Source of the DNA: Niabella ginsenosidivorans
GTDB lineage: Bacteria; Bacteroidota; Bacteroidia; Chitinophagales; Chitinophagaceae
Assembly (NCBI RefSeq): GCF_001654455.1
Contig: NZ_CP015772.1
Span: 5,518,001 to 5,582,000, forward strand
DNA: 64,000 bases
Direction: 5' to 3'
The notes beneath the pieces are model-generated. The model had not been told where the DNA came from, ran no database searches, and saw only the letters and a list, made by a program, of their open reading frames with translations. A program made the position numbers and the translations under genes. Shown here piece after piece: positions 7,508 to 16,731 of this stretch (positions within the stretch are counted from its first letter, which is position 1; each line of letters begins with the position of its first letter).

Positions 7508-8668
7508 CTATTTCACCACCCTCCCTTTCCATTCGTATTTGCCAAAGCTGCCCAGGAAGCCTGCCAGTATGGTATAACCAATATGCAGCGGCTGAAAGAT
7601 AAAAAAATAACGCAGCAGTTGCCTTTTATCAAAAAAAGAAGCCACGCTGGTTATAAAAGGAAGCTCTGTAAAGGTTTTGGCAATCCAGAACCAAAAGAAA
7701 GCGTAAAAGTAGCACACATTAAAAAAGCTCATAACCAGCAATAACAGAAAGGAGCAGTTAAAAAGGTATACCAAAAGCAGCACACCGAAAATACGTTTGT
7801 CCTCATAACGGGTAGCCTTGCTGGCCCAGCGGATACGCTGGTTAATAAACGCTCTCCACGTAGCAGCGGCAGCTGTTTCTACAATTGCTTCTTTTGATTT
7901 AAGGTATTGGATTTTTTGGGGATGGCGCTTCCAGATCTTGTGCATCAGCAGCATATCATCGCCGGAAGCGATGGTGTCGATGCCTTTAAATCCATTCACT
8001 TCATAAAATGTATCTCTTTTATAAGCAAGATTGGCACCGTTGCACATGGTATGTACATTCTTATATACAGAGGCGCCTGTAATGCCCTGCAGGGTAAGGA
8101 AATCCAATGTCTGGAAAATATAAAGTAACCTGTGCTTCTTTACGGAGGTAGGGGTTGGAATAAGGCTTACCGGTGCTGCAATAAATACGGGGCCTGCCTT
8201 TCTGATGCGTTCCGCATAGCTTTGCAACCATTGGACAGGTACGGTACAGTCGGCATCTGTACATACGATCCACTCCTTTTTTGCAGCGGCAATGCCCGTT
8301 TCGATCGCTTTTTTCTTATAAGAATTAAGAGCATCCTCTTTTAAAGAGATCAGTCTTACGGTAAGTCGCCCCTGGTTTTCTGCCCTGAACTTTTGAACCA
8401 GTGCTGCCGTATGATCTTCCGAATGATCATCAATAACGATTATTTCAACGTATTCCAAAAGATAGGATTGCTTTTTTATTGATTCCAGCAAAGGGAGGAT
8501 CGTTGTGGCTTCATTACGGGCCGGGATGATCACGGAAAAGGTGGGTGCGTCATCCATAGCTTCTTTTCCGGTAATCTGTTCGGGCATCTGCTTCCAGCTT
8601 TTTGTATAAAACCGAATGAGGATACCGTACGCTATCAATAAAATGAATATAATCCCGATCAGCCACAT
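7508..8668 (-). CDS. Membrane glycosyltransferase, family 2
   Basis: Processive-type GT2 enzyme of about 386 aa. After an N-terminal TM helix (WLIGIIFILLIAYGILI) comes the GT-A domain with FSVIIPARNEA, the nucleotide-binding VIDDHSEDHT, the metal-binding DAD of CTDADCTV, the acceptor aspartates GDDML and the QRIRW (QxxRW) motif. C-terminal hydrophobic segments (about residues 290-375) follow. It probably transfers a sugar to a membrane or envelope acceptor; the sugar is unknown. The frame also opens at a TTG at 8725, 7 bp from the upstream hydrolase gene, so translation from there is possible. The hydrolase and this gene look co-transcribed. Confidence 0.9.
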   Translation of the reverse strand: MWLIGIIFILLIAYGILIRFYTKSWKQMPEQITGKEAMDDAPTFSVIIPARNEATTILPLLESIKKQSYLLEYVEIIVIDDHSEDHTAALVQKFRAENQGRLTVRLISLKEDALNSYKKKAIETGIAAAKKEWIVCTDADCTVPVQWLQSYAERIRKAGPVFIAAPVSLIPTPTSVKKHRLLYIFQTLDFLTLQGITGASVYKNVHTMCNGANLAYKRDTFYEVNGFKGIDTIASGDDMLLMHKIWKRHPQKIQYLKSKEAIVETAAAATWRAFINQRIRWASKATRYEDKRIFGVLLLVYLFNCSFLLLLVMSFFNVCYFYAFFWFWIAKTFTELPFITSVASFFDKRQLLRYFFIFQPLHIGYTILAGFLGSFGKYEWKGRVVK

Positions 8669-8732
8669 AGGCAGCAAAACTAATGGTTCTGGATGGTAGT
8701 TGTAAACCGGCCTGAATAAGAACAAAAAGTAA

Positions 8733-9566
8733 TTAAAAGCCTTCCTTTAGAATAGCCTGCACTTCTTTGTTCTGTAACAATCGGTGCCCTGCTTCTACTG
8801 TATGGGTTTGCGCATATGCCCCGGCCCCTTTTACAAAATCAGTACCCCTTTCGGGGGGAATGACCGTGTCATATTTCCCGAAATAGAGGCGTGCGGGTGT
8901 TTGATGCAGAAGGATGCTCTTTTTTATTTGCGCAATACCAGGTTTAAAATAACGAAAGGCGGTCCATACGTTATAAAGCCTTTCCCGTATTCTTTCATCA
9001 TCCAGGTAATGAGCGACAAATTTTTTAATGCCCGTGTTTATAAAACCCAACCGGTTCAACAGTCCTGCCAGTTGTATGAACCACCGGGGGTGCTTCATGG
9101 TAAAGGCAAATAATTTATTGCCGATAAATGTATGAGCGGCGCACCAGTACCAGCAGTTAAATTTTAAACCATCCGGCGCCAGTAACAGCAGTTGTTTGAC
9201 TGCTACCGGGTATTTTTCGTAATAAGCCAGAGCCAGTCTTCCGCCCAGGCTGAATCCCACCAGGCTGAAAGGTGTTTTTGCAGTAAATCCTTCTGTTTCT
9301 AAAATGGCATGTATGATTTCATGGAGATTGACAGGCGTAAAACGGAGACCCTGCTTCCATTGTGTATTGCCGTGAAAAGGGGCGTCCATAGCAATCAGGG
9401 TATAACAATTGGCCGGGTTTTGCAAAACGGCAAACGAATGCGCCGATTCATTAAATCCATGCAGGCAAATGACCGGATGCTTGCCGCTACCGCTGGTACA
9501 ATAGCTGATCAGAGATTGCTGGTATAACAGGCTTTTTTGTTCCAGATATTTTTTGATTATGATCAA
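8733..9566 (-). CDS. Alpha/beta hydrolase
   Basis: Hydrolase of 277 aa with the alpha/beta fold: oxyanion-region motif LHGFNESAHS (about residues 35-44), the nucleophile elbow GFSLGG (GxSxG) and a C-terminal EAGHRLLQ that supplies the catalytic His. The aspartate is probably in FGKYDTVIPP. The substrate cannot be told. No ATG exists before residue 60, so the start must be the TTG at 9566, just outside the divergent MarR promoter region. It shares strand and close spacing with the glycosyltransferase downstream. Confidence 0.88.
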   Translation of the reverse strand: MIIIKKYLEQKSLLYQQSLISYCTSGSGKHPVICLHGFNESAHSFAVLQNPANCYTLIAMDAPFHGNTQWKQGLRFTPVNLHEIIHAILETEGFTAKTPFSLVGFSLGGRLALAYYEKYPVAVKQLLLLAPDGLKFNCWYWCAAHTFIGNKLFAFTMKHPRWFIQLAGLLNRLGFINTGIKKFVAHYLDDERIRERLYNVWTAFRYFKPGIAQIKKSILLHQTPARLYFGKYDTVIPPERGTDFVKGAGAYAQTHTVEAGHRLLQNKEVQAILKEGF

Positions 9567-9596
9567 CGTTAAAATAAAGGATTGTTTTGAAAAATA

Positions 9597-9614
9597 AACT
9601 AACTTTGGTTAGTT
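9597..9614 (+). promoter_or_regulatory. MarR operator overlapping a -7 box
   Basis: Inverted repeat AACTAAC (9597-9603) / GTTAGTT (9608-9614) with a 4-bp spacer. It overlaps TAACTTTG (9600-9607), a perfect TAnnTTTG -7 box 22 bp before the marR ATG. The arrangement suggests that the MarR protein represses its own promoter by blocking sigma-factor access. It is also a candidate site for control of the divergent hydrolase operon. Confidence 0.6.
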
Positions 9615-9628
9615 GTCAAAACAACTAT

Positions 9629-10069
9629 ATGCCAAACAACCAATTTAAAAAGAGTGAGCTGTACAGCTTTATTACCGGTGTAGCCAGTACAGCCATAGCG
9701 CGCAGGCTGCAGAAGAAGTTCAATCAGGCCGATCTGAACCTGACCATTGAACAGTGGAGTGTGCTGTACCATCTATGGAAGGAAGATGGCATCAGCCAGC
9801 AGGATCTTTGCAAGGCCACTTACAGGGATAAGCCAAGCATGACGCGGCTGGTGGATAACCTTGAACGGGCAGGCATGGTAAAAAGGATTCATTCAAAAAC
9901 GGACAGGCGTAAGAACCTGATCTATCTTACGGATAAAGCCAAGGAAATGCAGGACACCTGTTATGGTTTTGCCGAGGAAACGGTTGAAGAAGCGCTGGAA
10001 GGTGTAAGTGAGGAAAAGATCGAGACCTGTAAAGAAGTATTGAAGATCGTATATGAGAACCTGCGGTAG
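9629..10069 (+). CDS. MarR-family transcriptional regulator
   Basis: Winged-helix repressor of about 146 aa. The DNA-binding core (about residues 35-110) contains LTIEQWSVLYHLWKEDG, the recognition helix around QQDLCKATYRDKPSMTRLVD and the wing KRIHSKTDRRKNLIYLT. The open frame extends to a TTG at 9587, but the ATG at 9629 is chosen because the TAACTTTG promoter box lies between the two. The inverted repeat at that promoter is a likely autoregulatory site. The next gene encodes an acyl-CoA dehydrogenase, so the ligand may be an acyl-CoA or fatty acid (inference). Confidence 0.9.
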   Translation: MPNNQFKKSELYSFITGVASTAIARRLQKKFNQADLNLTIEQWSVLYHLWKEDGISQQDLCKATYRDKPSMTRLVDNLERAGMVKRIHSKTDRRKNLIYLTDKAKEMQDTCYGFAEETVEEALEGVSEEKIETCKEVLKIVYENLR

Positions 10070-10158
10070 GCCGGACAGATAATAACAGAAGTATAGGCAT
10101 ATAAACGGCTTTATACTGAAGCTGCAAAAAAATTAAAAACTTTTAAAACAATAACAAA

Positions 10159-11952
10159 ATGAATGCTGCTGTAAACAACGAAGCCATTACAAAAGGCGCA
10201 GAGTGGCTGGTGAAAGAGCAAACCCCGGCTCAGACTTTTATTGCCAATGAGTTTGATGAAGAGCAGTTGATGATCCGGGACCTTTGTACCCAGTTCCTGG
10301 CGGCGGATGTATGGCCGATACTGGATCGCATTGACAGCATGGAGCCGGGATTAATGAAAGCGCTGGTACAAAAAGCCGGAGCGCAGGGGCTTCTAGCCAC
10401 ATCGTTCCCGGAAACGTATGGCGGGTTGGGAAAAGACTTTGTTACTGCTACCATTATAAACGAATACCTGGGGGCTGGTCACTCGTTCTCGGTAGCTATT
10501 GCCGCGCATACCGGAATAGGAACCCTGCCCATTTTATATTTTGGTAATGATGCACAGAAGCAGAAATATATTCCCAAGCTGATCACCGGCGAGTGGACAG
10601 GCGCCTATGGCCTTACAGAGCCTAACAGCGGCAGCGATGCGCTGAGCGCAAAAACAACTGCCCGGCTGAGCGAGGACGGGAAGTTTTATTTGCTGAACGG
10701 GCAAAAATGCTGGATCACCAATGGTGGTTTTGCCGATGTGTATACCATTTTTGCAAAAATAGACGGAGATCAGTTTACCGGTTTTATTGTAGAGCGGGGC
10801 ACCGAAGGGTTTACACAGGGACCTGAAGAGCAAAAAATGGGCATTAAAGGATCGTCTACAGTTCAGCTGTATTTCCAGGATGCCAAAGTGCCGGCAGAGA
10901 ATATATTGGGAGCAATAGGGAAGGGACACAAAATCGCTTTTAATATTCTGAACATTGGTCGCCTGAAGCTTTGCGCGGCTGCATTGGGAGCTGCCCGTAA
11001 GGCATTTGATACAGCTCTGGAATATGCAAAGACCCGTGAGCAGTTTAAACAGCCGATCAGCAATTTTGGGGCCATCAAGCACAAACTGGCAGATATGGCC
11101 ATCGGAATGTTTGCAGCAGAATCTGCCTTATACCGTACCGCAAAATGGATCGATCAGTTTGAAGAAAAACTACTGGCAGATGGAAAACCTTTTAACGAAG
11201 CGCTGCTGGGCGCCGCGGAAGAATATGCCATAGAATGTGCCATGTTGAAGGTGTTTGGAAGTGAACTGCTGGATTTTGTAGTGGATGAAGGGATACAGAT
11301 CCATGGCGGTAACGGCTTCAGTGCTGAATATAATATTTCAAGGGCTTACCGCGACAGCCGCATAAACCGGATTTACGAAGGCACTAATGAGATCAACCGT
11401 TTGCTGATCCTGGACATGACTCTGAAACGTGCCCTGCAGGGGCGTTTGAACCTGATGGGCCCGGCAATGGAAGTGCAGAAGGAATTAATGAGCATTCCTG
11501 ACTTTGGTAATGAAAAAGAGGCGCCTTTTTCGGAAGAGCGCAGGCTGATCGCCAACCTGAAGAAAGCGATCCTGATGGTGGCGGGCGCTGCGGCCCAGAA
11601 ATTAATGACGAAGATCGAAAATGAGCAGGAGATCCTGATGAACATTGCCGATATGGCTATTACTGTATTTCACGCGGAAAGTATGCTGCTGCGCACGATA
11701 AAAGTCAGCGAAACCAAAGGAGCCGCCGCAGCTGCTGACTATACAGCTATGACCGGCGTTTTCCTGTATGATGCAGCTGATCAGGTAAATAAGGCCGGAA
11801 AAGATGCTATAAACGGTTTTGCGGAAGGCGACGAGCAACGCATGATCCTGATGGGGCTGAAGCGTTTTACAAAAGCACAACCCTTTAACAGCAAGGAGGC
11901 GCGCCGGCAGATTGCCGATAAGCTGATCAGTGCAGGGCATTATTGTTTTTAA
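10159..11952 (+). CDS. Acyl-CoA dehydrogenase (long form)
   Basis: FAD enzyme of 597 aa for the first step of fatty-acyl-CoA beta-oxidation. It has the N-terminal domain (about 30-145), the middle beta domain with YGLTEPNSGSDA and KCWITNGG, the C-terminal helical domain with AKTREQFKQPI, and the signature IHGGNGFSAEYNISRAYRDS. The IYEGTNEINR stretch supplies the probable catalytic Glu. An extra C-terminal domain of about 150 residues (from about 440) is typical of the ~600-aa Bacteroidota form. It lies 89 bp after marR on the same strand. Hydroxyacyl-CoA dehydrogenase and thiolase genes, often found next to this form, are absent. Confidence 0.94.
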   Translation: MNAAVNNEAITKGAEWLVKEQTPAQTFIANEFDEEQLMIRDLCTQFLAADVWPILDRIDSMEPGLMKALVQKAGAQGLLATSFPETYGGLGKDFVTATIINEYLGAGHSFSVAIAAHTGIGTLPILYFGNDAQKQKYIPKLITGEWTGAYGLTEPNSGSDALSAKTTARLSEDGKFYLLNGQKCWITNGGFADVYTIFAKIDGDQFTGFIVERGTEGFTQGPEEQKMGIKGSSTVQLYFQDAKVPAENILGAIGKGHKIAFNILNIGRLKLCAAALGAARKAFDTALEYAKTREQFKQPISNFGAIKHKLADMAIGMFAAESALYRTAKWIDQFEEKLLADGKPFNEALLGAAEEYAIECAMLKVFGSELLDFVVDEGIQIHGGNGFSAEYNISRAYRDSRINRIYEGTNEINRLLILDMTLKRALQGRLNLMGPAMEVQKELMSIPDFGNEKEAPFSEERRLIANLKKAILMVAGAAAQKLMTKIENEQEILMNIADMAITVFHAESMLLRTIKVSETKGAAAAADYTAMTGVFLYDAADQVNKAGKDAINGFAEGDEQRMILMGLKRFTKAQPFNSKEARRQIADKLISAGHYCF

Positions 11953-12298
11953 TGATTTTGCAGGATCTTCTGAATAGTGGGTGCAAGACAGGGGGTGGAC
12001 TTCTGTTTAAAATCATCCGTTTTACGCTATTTGCGGCTTTTAAATGGCACCAGATGAAGGTAGTCACCCAGCCTGACGAAGGGCAAGATTACAATCAGGT
12101 CATGCCCGCCTGAACGGAACGGCTACGCTGTACCTACAACTATTTTCTCATATTATCAGGGAGCGTGTAGTAACTGTAATTGTAATTAGCCTTTAGGAGA
12201 CGGGCAAAATATCCGAATTTCGGATAGCTGTAAAGTTGCCTGGGCCTAATCATAGAAATTCTAAAGTCGAGCGTCCCGCCCTCCCGGGTTGGTCAATT

Positions 12299-12414
12299 GT
12301 GGCGGGACACACCACTATATTCTAAAGCTGATAGTAGTGCCCTGCCGGAATTGTGCTGTAACCTTCCGAAATTTCGGAACCGGCTGCCCTTTTTGCGATC
12401 CTTTTTGGGCAAAC
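12299..12414 (+). repeat. Dispersed intergenic repeat A, copy 1
   Basis: About 115 bp that match, in inverted orientation and with mismatches, the sequence at 62581-62675. Shared blocks in the same order include CACCACTATAT, GCTGATAG versus GCCGATAG, AGTGC, GTGCTGTAACC versus GTGCCGTAACC, a CCGAAAT/ATTTCGG hairpin and CCTTTTTGG. Both copies are in gene-free DNA about 50 kb apart. Confidence 0.6.
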
Positions 12415-12757
12415 AAAAAGGATCAGGAATCTCTCTGGTAATACAGAGATCCCCGGCTTCTCCCGCTATCATAGGCTGCGCCCGGGATGACGATTGAAAA
12501 AATTGTCATCCCCTATCAGCTTAAAGGCAACGCTTTTATGAGTGCCTCTGGCTGACAGTGTTCTTTTAATGTTGAAATAGTATAAATGAAAATTTACGTT
12601 TGCCAAAACGCAGGGGATAAATTTTCCTGCTGATGCTCTATCCCGTAACAGTTATTAAAACAGGTCGCGGAGTCATATATTCCTCCTATAATTTATAAAC
12701 TGTTTGAGCGGGCTTTTGCCTTTCAAATTTTTTTTTTTCATATTTCCCGGCTGATTT

Positions 12758-12765
12758 TATCTTTG
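12758..12765 (+). promoter_or_regulatory. Candidate -7 box of the DUF3857 operon
   Basis: TATCTTTG fits TAnnTTTG and lies 20 bp before the ATG at 12785. The -33 region is a T/C-rich tract without a clean TTTG. Confidence 0.4.
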
Positions 12766-12784
12766 TACCGTTTAATTAACTATT

Positions 12785-14803
12785 ATGAGAATAACTTTGC
12801 TTGTTGCGGTGTTATGGACCGCAGCCCTATTCACCGGAACGCTCAATGCCCAGGAAGGCACTAAATTCGGAAAAGTAAGCGCTGCCGATTTTGATGTAAA
12901 AGCACCTGTGATTGACTCTAACACTAATGCTGTTATACTTTCAGACGTAGGTACTTCCAGGATTGAAGGAAATAATAAAGGATGGTTTTCCCTGATCCAT
13001 AAACGCACCACGCGCATTAAAGTGCTGAACAAAAAAGGTTTTGAAGCCGGTAATATCACCATTGGTCTTTATACCTCCGGCAGCACGGAGGATAAACTGA
13101 ATGATTTAAAAGCCATTACCTATAACCTGGAGAACGGCGCAGTGCTGCAGACCCGGCTGGAATCTTCCAACGTGTTTAAGGAAAAGATCAACCGTAACTG
13201 GATCGCCCGGAAATTTACCTTTCCCAATTTAAAAGAAGGATCCATCATTGAATATACGTATACGATCGAATCGGAATACCTGTTCAACCTGCGCCCCTGG
13301 GAGTTTCAGGGAGAATACCCCCGTTTGTTTACGCAATATGCAGTAAGTATTCCGGAATTTTTTCAATATGTATTCTTATCCCAGGGCTATTTTCCGTTAA
13401 AAAATACCAAGAAGGATTATTACAAATCCTATTCGGTTTCAGAATCCAATGGTACACAGGCTACAGAACGCTACTCACTTTCTGGATATGAAACACAGCA
13501 TACCTGGTCTGCTGTAAATGTACCGGCCATAAAGGAAGAGCCATTTACTTCCACGGTAGACAATCATATCGCAAAAATTGACTTTCAGCTTTCCCGGATC
13601 CAGTTCGGTAATAATCCCGCCAAGGATGTTATGGGCAACTGGGCTACCACAAGTGAGCAACTGCTGAAGGAAGAAGATTTTGGAGCACCCATTACCAGGC
13701 CCAATAACTGGCTGAGTGATGATGTAAAAAAAATGACTATGGGAGCGGGTAACAACCTTGAAGCGGCTAAGGCCGTTTATGCTTTTGTAAGAGATAACTT
13801 TACCCGGACACAAAACAGCGGCTGTTATATATCTGATAATACTACCTTAAAGGACGTATTCAGAAAAAAAAGCGGTAATGTAGCTGAAATTAATTTTATG
13901 CTGATCGCTATGTTGCGGCAACTGGGCATTGGCGCCGACCCTGTTTTGCTGAGTACCCGGGATCATGGTTATGCGCATCCGTTTTATCCTTTGCTAAGCA
14001 AATACAATTATTTGATCTGTAGTGCGCAGATCGATGGGCAGACCTATTATCTGGATGCCTCGCAGCCCAGGATGGGCTTTGGTAAACTTCCGTTACAATG
14101 CTATAACGGTTCAGCCTTTATTGTGGCACCCACGCCAAAAAATATTCAGTTTGAGGCAGATTCTTTAAGAGAGGCGAAATCAACCCTGATATTTATTGTT
14201 AACGACGCTGAAGGCAAGGGGCTCACCGGCTCCTACAGCACCACCCCCGGCTATTATGAATCAACACAGATAAGGAATACGCTGGCTTCAAAAGATGAAG
14301 ATGATTATTTTAAGGATGCCGAAAAGGGGTATTCCTTTTCAATGAAATTTTCGAACAAGCATATTGATTCTTTAAAGCAATACGATTACCCTGTTTCTGT
14401 GAAATACAAAATGGATATGAACCTGGGCGATGAAGATATTATCTATCTTAACCCCATGTTCAGCGAAGCAACAAAAAACAACCCGTTTGCATCCGCAGAA
14501 AGAAAATACCCGGTGGAAATGCCTTATAAAATATACGAAGTCTATGTGCTGAATATGGAAGTGCCGAAAGGTTATAAGGTAGATGAATTGCCGAAGTCAA
14601 CACGGGTAATGCTGAATGGCAATGAAGGCGTATTTGAATACATCGTTTCTGCTACTCCTGAAAGAATTATGCTGCAAAGTAAAATTGATATCCGTAAAAC
14701 GGATTTTACCCCGGAAGATTATCAGACGCTTCGCGAATTTTTTGGTCATGTTGCAAAAAAGCACAGCGAGCAGATTGTTTTGAAAAAAATCAAACAGGAA
14801 TGA
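12785..14803 (+). CDS. Exported DUF3857 protein with inactive transglutaminase-like domain
   Basis: Protein of 672 aa with a signal peptide (LLVAVLWTAALFTGTLNAQ), an N-terminal DUF3857 domain (about 50-230) and a transglutaminase-like domain (about 310-430), then a beta-rich C-terminal part. In the transglutaminase-like domain the position of the catalytic Cys is not Cys: the sequence reads KKSGNVAEIN, where active relatives have GDC. The domain is therefore probably a binding or structural module. The next gene, a paralogue with the Cys present, overlaps it by 4 bp (ATGA), so they are translationally coupled and may work as a pair in the periplasm. The process served is not known. Confidence 0.85.
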   Translation: MRITLLVAVLWTAALFTGTLNAQEGTKFGKVSAADFDVKAPVIDSNTNAVILSDVGTSRIEGNNKGWFSLIHKRTTRIKVLNKKGFEAGNITIGLYTSGSTEDKLNDLKAITYNLENGAVLQTRLESSNVFKEKINRNWIARKFTFPNLKEGSIIEYTYTIESEYLFNLRPWEFQGEYPRLFTQYAVSIPEFFQYVFLSQGYFPLKNTKKDYYKSYSVSESNGTQATERYSLSGYETQHTWSAVNVPAIKEEPFTSTVDNHIAKIDFQLSRIQFGNNPAKDVMGNWATTSEQLLKEEDFGAPITRPNNWLSDDVKKMTMGAGNNLEAAKAVYAFVRDNFTRTQNSGCYISDNTTLKDVFRKKSGNVAEINFMLIAMLRQLGIGADPVLLSTRDHGYAHPFYPLLSKYNYLICSAQIDGQTYYLDASQPRMGFGKLPLQCYNGSAFIVAPTPKNIQFEADSLREAKSTLIFIVNDAEGKGLTGSYSTTPGYYESTQIRNTLASKDEDDYFKDAEKGYSFSMKFSNKHIDSLKQYDYPVSVKYKMDMNLGDEDIIYLNPMFSEATKNNPFASAERKYPVEMPYKIYEVYVLNMEVPKGYKVDELPKSTRVMLNGNEGVFEYIVSATPERIMLQSKIDIRKTDFTPEDYQTLREFFGHVAKKHSEQIVLKKIKQE

Positions 14804-16719
14804 AAACGATAGTTGTAAAAAAGTTCTGGATACTGTTAACGGCTGTTCTGGCGGCAACTGTAACGAAAGCAGAATATCCGGTCAGCAGCATTCCGGAAGG
14901 GCTGTTGAAAAAGGCTGATGTTATAAAACGGCTGGACGAAATATATATTACTGTTAGAAACAGCGGCAGGGCCTTTTGCCGCCTGCATTATGTGTATACT
15001 ATTTTAAATGAAGCCGGTAACAGGCATGCAGGCCTGGTGATGGGGTACGATAAGTTTAACGTGATCAATGAAATTTCCGGAGTGCTTTATAATGCGGAAG
15101 GAAAAAAGATCAAAACCGTGAAGAAAAAGGATATCCAGGATGTAAGCGGAACGGATGGCGCTTCCCTGATCACAGATGCCCGTTATAAGGTATATGATTT
15201 CTATTGCAGGGAATACCCGTATACGGTAGAATACGACGTGACTTTTGAAATGAATGGGATCTTTTCATTTCCCGAATGGATGCCCCAAAGCAGGCCCAGG
15301 GTTTCTGTGGAAAGCAGCCGGCTGGTTTTTGATGTTCCTAAAAACTATAAGCTGCGGTACAAAATGTTTCTTTATAACGGGCAACCGGAAATAAAGGATA
15401 ATAAAAACTCCCAGACCTATACCTGGCAGCTTACCAATGTTGCTGCCAGGGCAGAGGAATTGTATGCGCCGGAATGGAACCAGCTGGTAACACGGGTTTT
15501 AACAGCCCCTTCTGATTTTGAGATCGGGGGATATAAAGGAAATATGGATACCTGGCAGAATTTCGGTAAGTTCACCTCCATGCTATATGTCGGCAGGGAC
15601 GTTCTTCCTGAAACTGTTAAGGCAAAAGTGCAGGAGCTGATAAAAGATATAAAAACAGACCGGGAAAAAGTGGGGGTGTTGTACCGTTACATGCAGCAAA
15701 ATTCCCGGTATATCAGCATTCAACTGGGTATAGGTGGCTGGCAGCCCCTGGATGCAGCCTATGTTGCGGAAAAAAAATACGGAGACTGCAAAGCCTTATC
15801 CAATTATATGGTGGCACTCTTAAAAGAAGCCGGTATAAAAGCATACGTGGCGTTAATTATCGGCGGGTCTGATGATAAAGATGTGGTCAGCGATTTTTCC
15901 TCCAACCAGTTCAATCACGCGGTGGTTTGTGTTCCGGCAGATAAAGATTCTATATGGCTGGAGTGCACCAGCCAAACGGTAGAGCCGGGTTATATGGGCA
16001 GCTTTACAGGCAACCGGGAAGCTTTGCTGATTAGTGATATGAACAGCCGGCTGGTCAGAACACCGGTTTATTCCCAATCAAAGAATATTCAGCATCGTGT
16101 AATAGATGCCTCGCTGGATGCCAACGGTAATTTAACCGCATCCGTGGTTACCAACAGTACAGGACTGCTGCAGGACGACCTGCACAGCGTTATTCATGAT
16201 CTTACCAATGAAGAGAAGCAAAAGCGGTTGCGCAACGAATTTTCATTGCCCAACTATGAGATCGGCTCCTTTGTATACAAGGAGGCCGGCAGTAATAATC
16301 TGCCTGCTGTTATTGAGAAAGTGCAGCTGGTTTCAAAGGATTATGCCTCTGTAACGGGGAAGCGCCTGTTTATTAACCCGAATATTCTGTCGAGGCATGG
16401 TGTAAAATTAACGGAAGATGAGCAGCGGCAGAATGAAATTGTATACGAGTATGGTTTCAGAACAGCTGATACCGTTACCATCAAAATTCCTCCCGGTTAT
16501 TCTGTTGAAGCAATGCCCAAACCGGTGCAGATGGATAATGCGTTTGGCACTTATTCCATCCAGTATAGCTATAAGGACGGCATCATTACAATGATCCGCC
16601 GCTATGACCGGAATAGCGGAAGGTTCCCACCAGGTGATTATCAAAAAATGGTAACATTTTACAATGCTGTTTATAAGGCAGACAGGGCAAGGATGGTACT
16701 GGTAAAGGGTGAGGAATGA
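14800..16719 (+). CDS. Exported DUF3857/transglutaminase-like protein
   Basis: Protein of 639 aa. An N-terminal signal peptide (about 1-24) is followed by DUF3857 (about 45-225) and a transglutaminase-like domain with the catalytic Cys in YGDCKALSNYM (C330), the His in NQFNHAVV (H373) and an acidic residue in WLECTS. A C-terminal beta domain follows. Its start overlaps the stop of the preceding DUF3857 gene (ATGA). The domain organisation is frequent in Bacteroidota, where the role is usually unassigned; a periplasmic protease or cross-linking activity is possible. Confidence 0.87.
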   Translation: MKTIVVKKFWILLTAVLAATVTKAEYPVSSIPEGLLKKADVIKRLDEIYITVRNSGRAFCRLHYVYTILNEAGNRHAGLVMGYDKFNVINEISGVLYNAEGKKIKTVKKKDIQDVSGTDGASLITDARYKVYDFYCREYPYTVEYDVTFEMNGIFSFPEWMPQSRPRVSVESSRLVFDVPKNYKLRYKMFLYNGQPEIKDNKNSQTYTWQLTNVAARAEELYAPEWNQLVTRVLTAPSDFEIGGYKGNMDTWQNFGKFTSMLYVGRDVLPETVKAKVQELIKDIKTDREKVGVLYRYMQQNSRYISIQLGIGGWQPLDAAYVAEKKYGDCKALSNYMVALLKEAGIKAYVALIIGGSDDKDVVSDFSSNQFNHAVVCVPADKDSIWLECTSQTVEPGYMGSFTGNREALLISDMNSRLVRTPVYSQSKNIQHRVIDASLDANGNLTASVVTNSTGLLQDDLHSVIHDLTNEEKQKRLRNEFSLPNYEIGSFVYKEAGSNNLPAVIEKVQLVSKDYASVTGKRLFINPNILSRHGVKLTEDEQRQNEIVYEYGFRTADTVTIKIPPGYSVEAMPKPVQMDNAFGTYSIQYSYKDGIITMIRRYDRNSGRFPPGDYQKMVTFYNAVYKADRARMVLVKGEE

Positions 16720-16731
16720 TCTTGATGCGGT

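Larger units (their letters stand above)
11953..12784. other. Gene-free region with palindromes and a dispersed repeat
   Basis: No convincing gene in 832 bp. The 67-codon open frame at 12297-12497 has no homology-like features and lies inside the repeat. The region holds short palindromes (ATCCGAATTTCGGAT near 12213 and CCGAAATTTCGG near 12365), one copy of the dispersed repeat at 12299-12414, an 11-base T tract (12728-12738) and the candidate TATCTTTG promoter box of the next gene. Confidence 0.7.

Noticed and set aside
12297-12497. 66-codon plus-strand frame
   Set aside because: It lies in dispersed repeat A, starts and ends arbitrarily and has no protein-like pattern.
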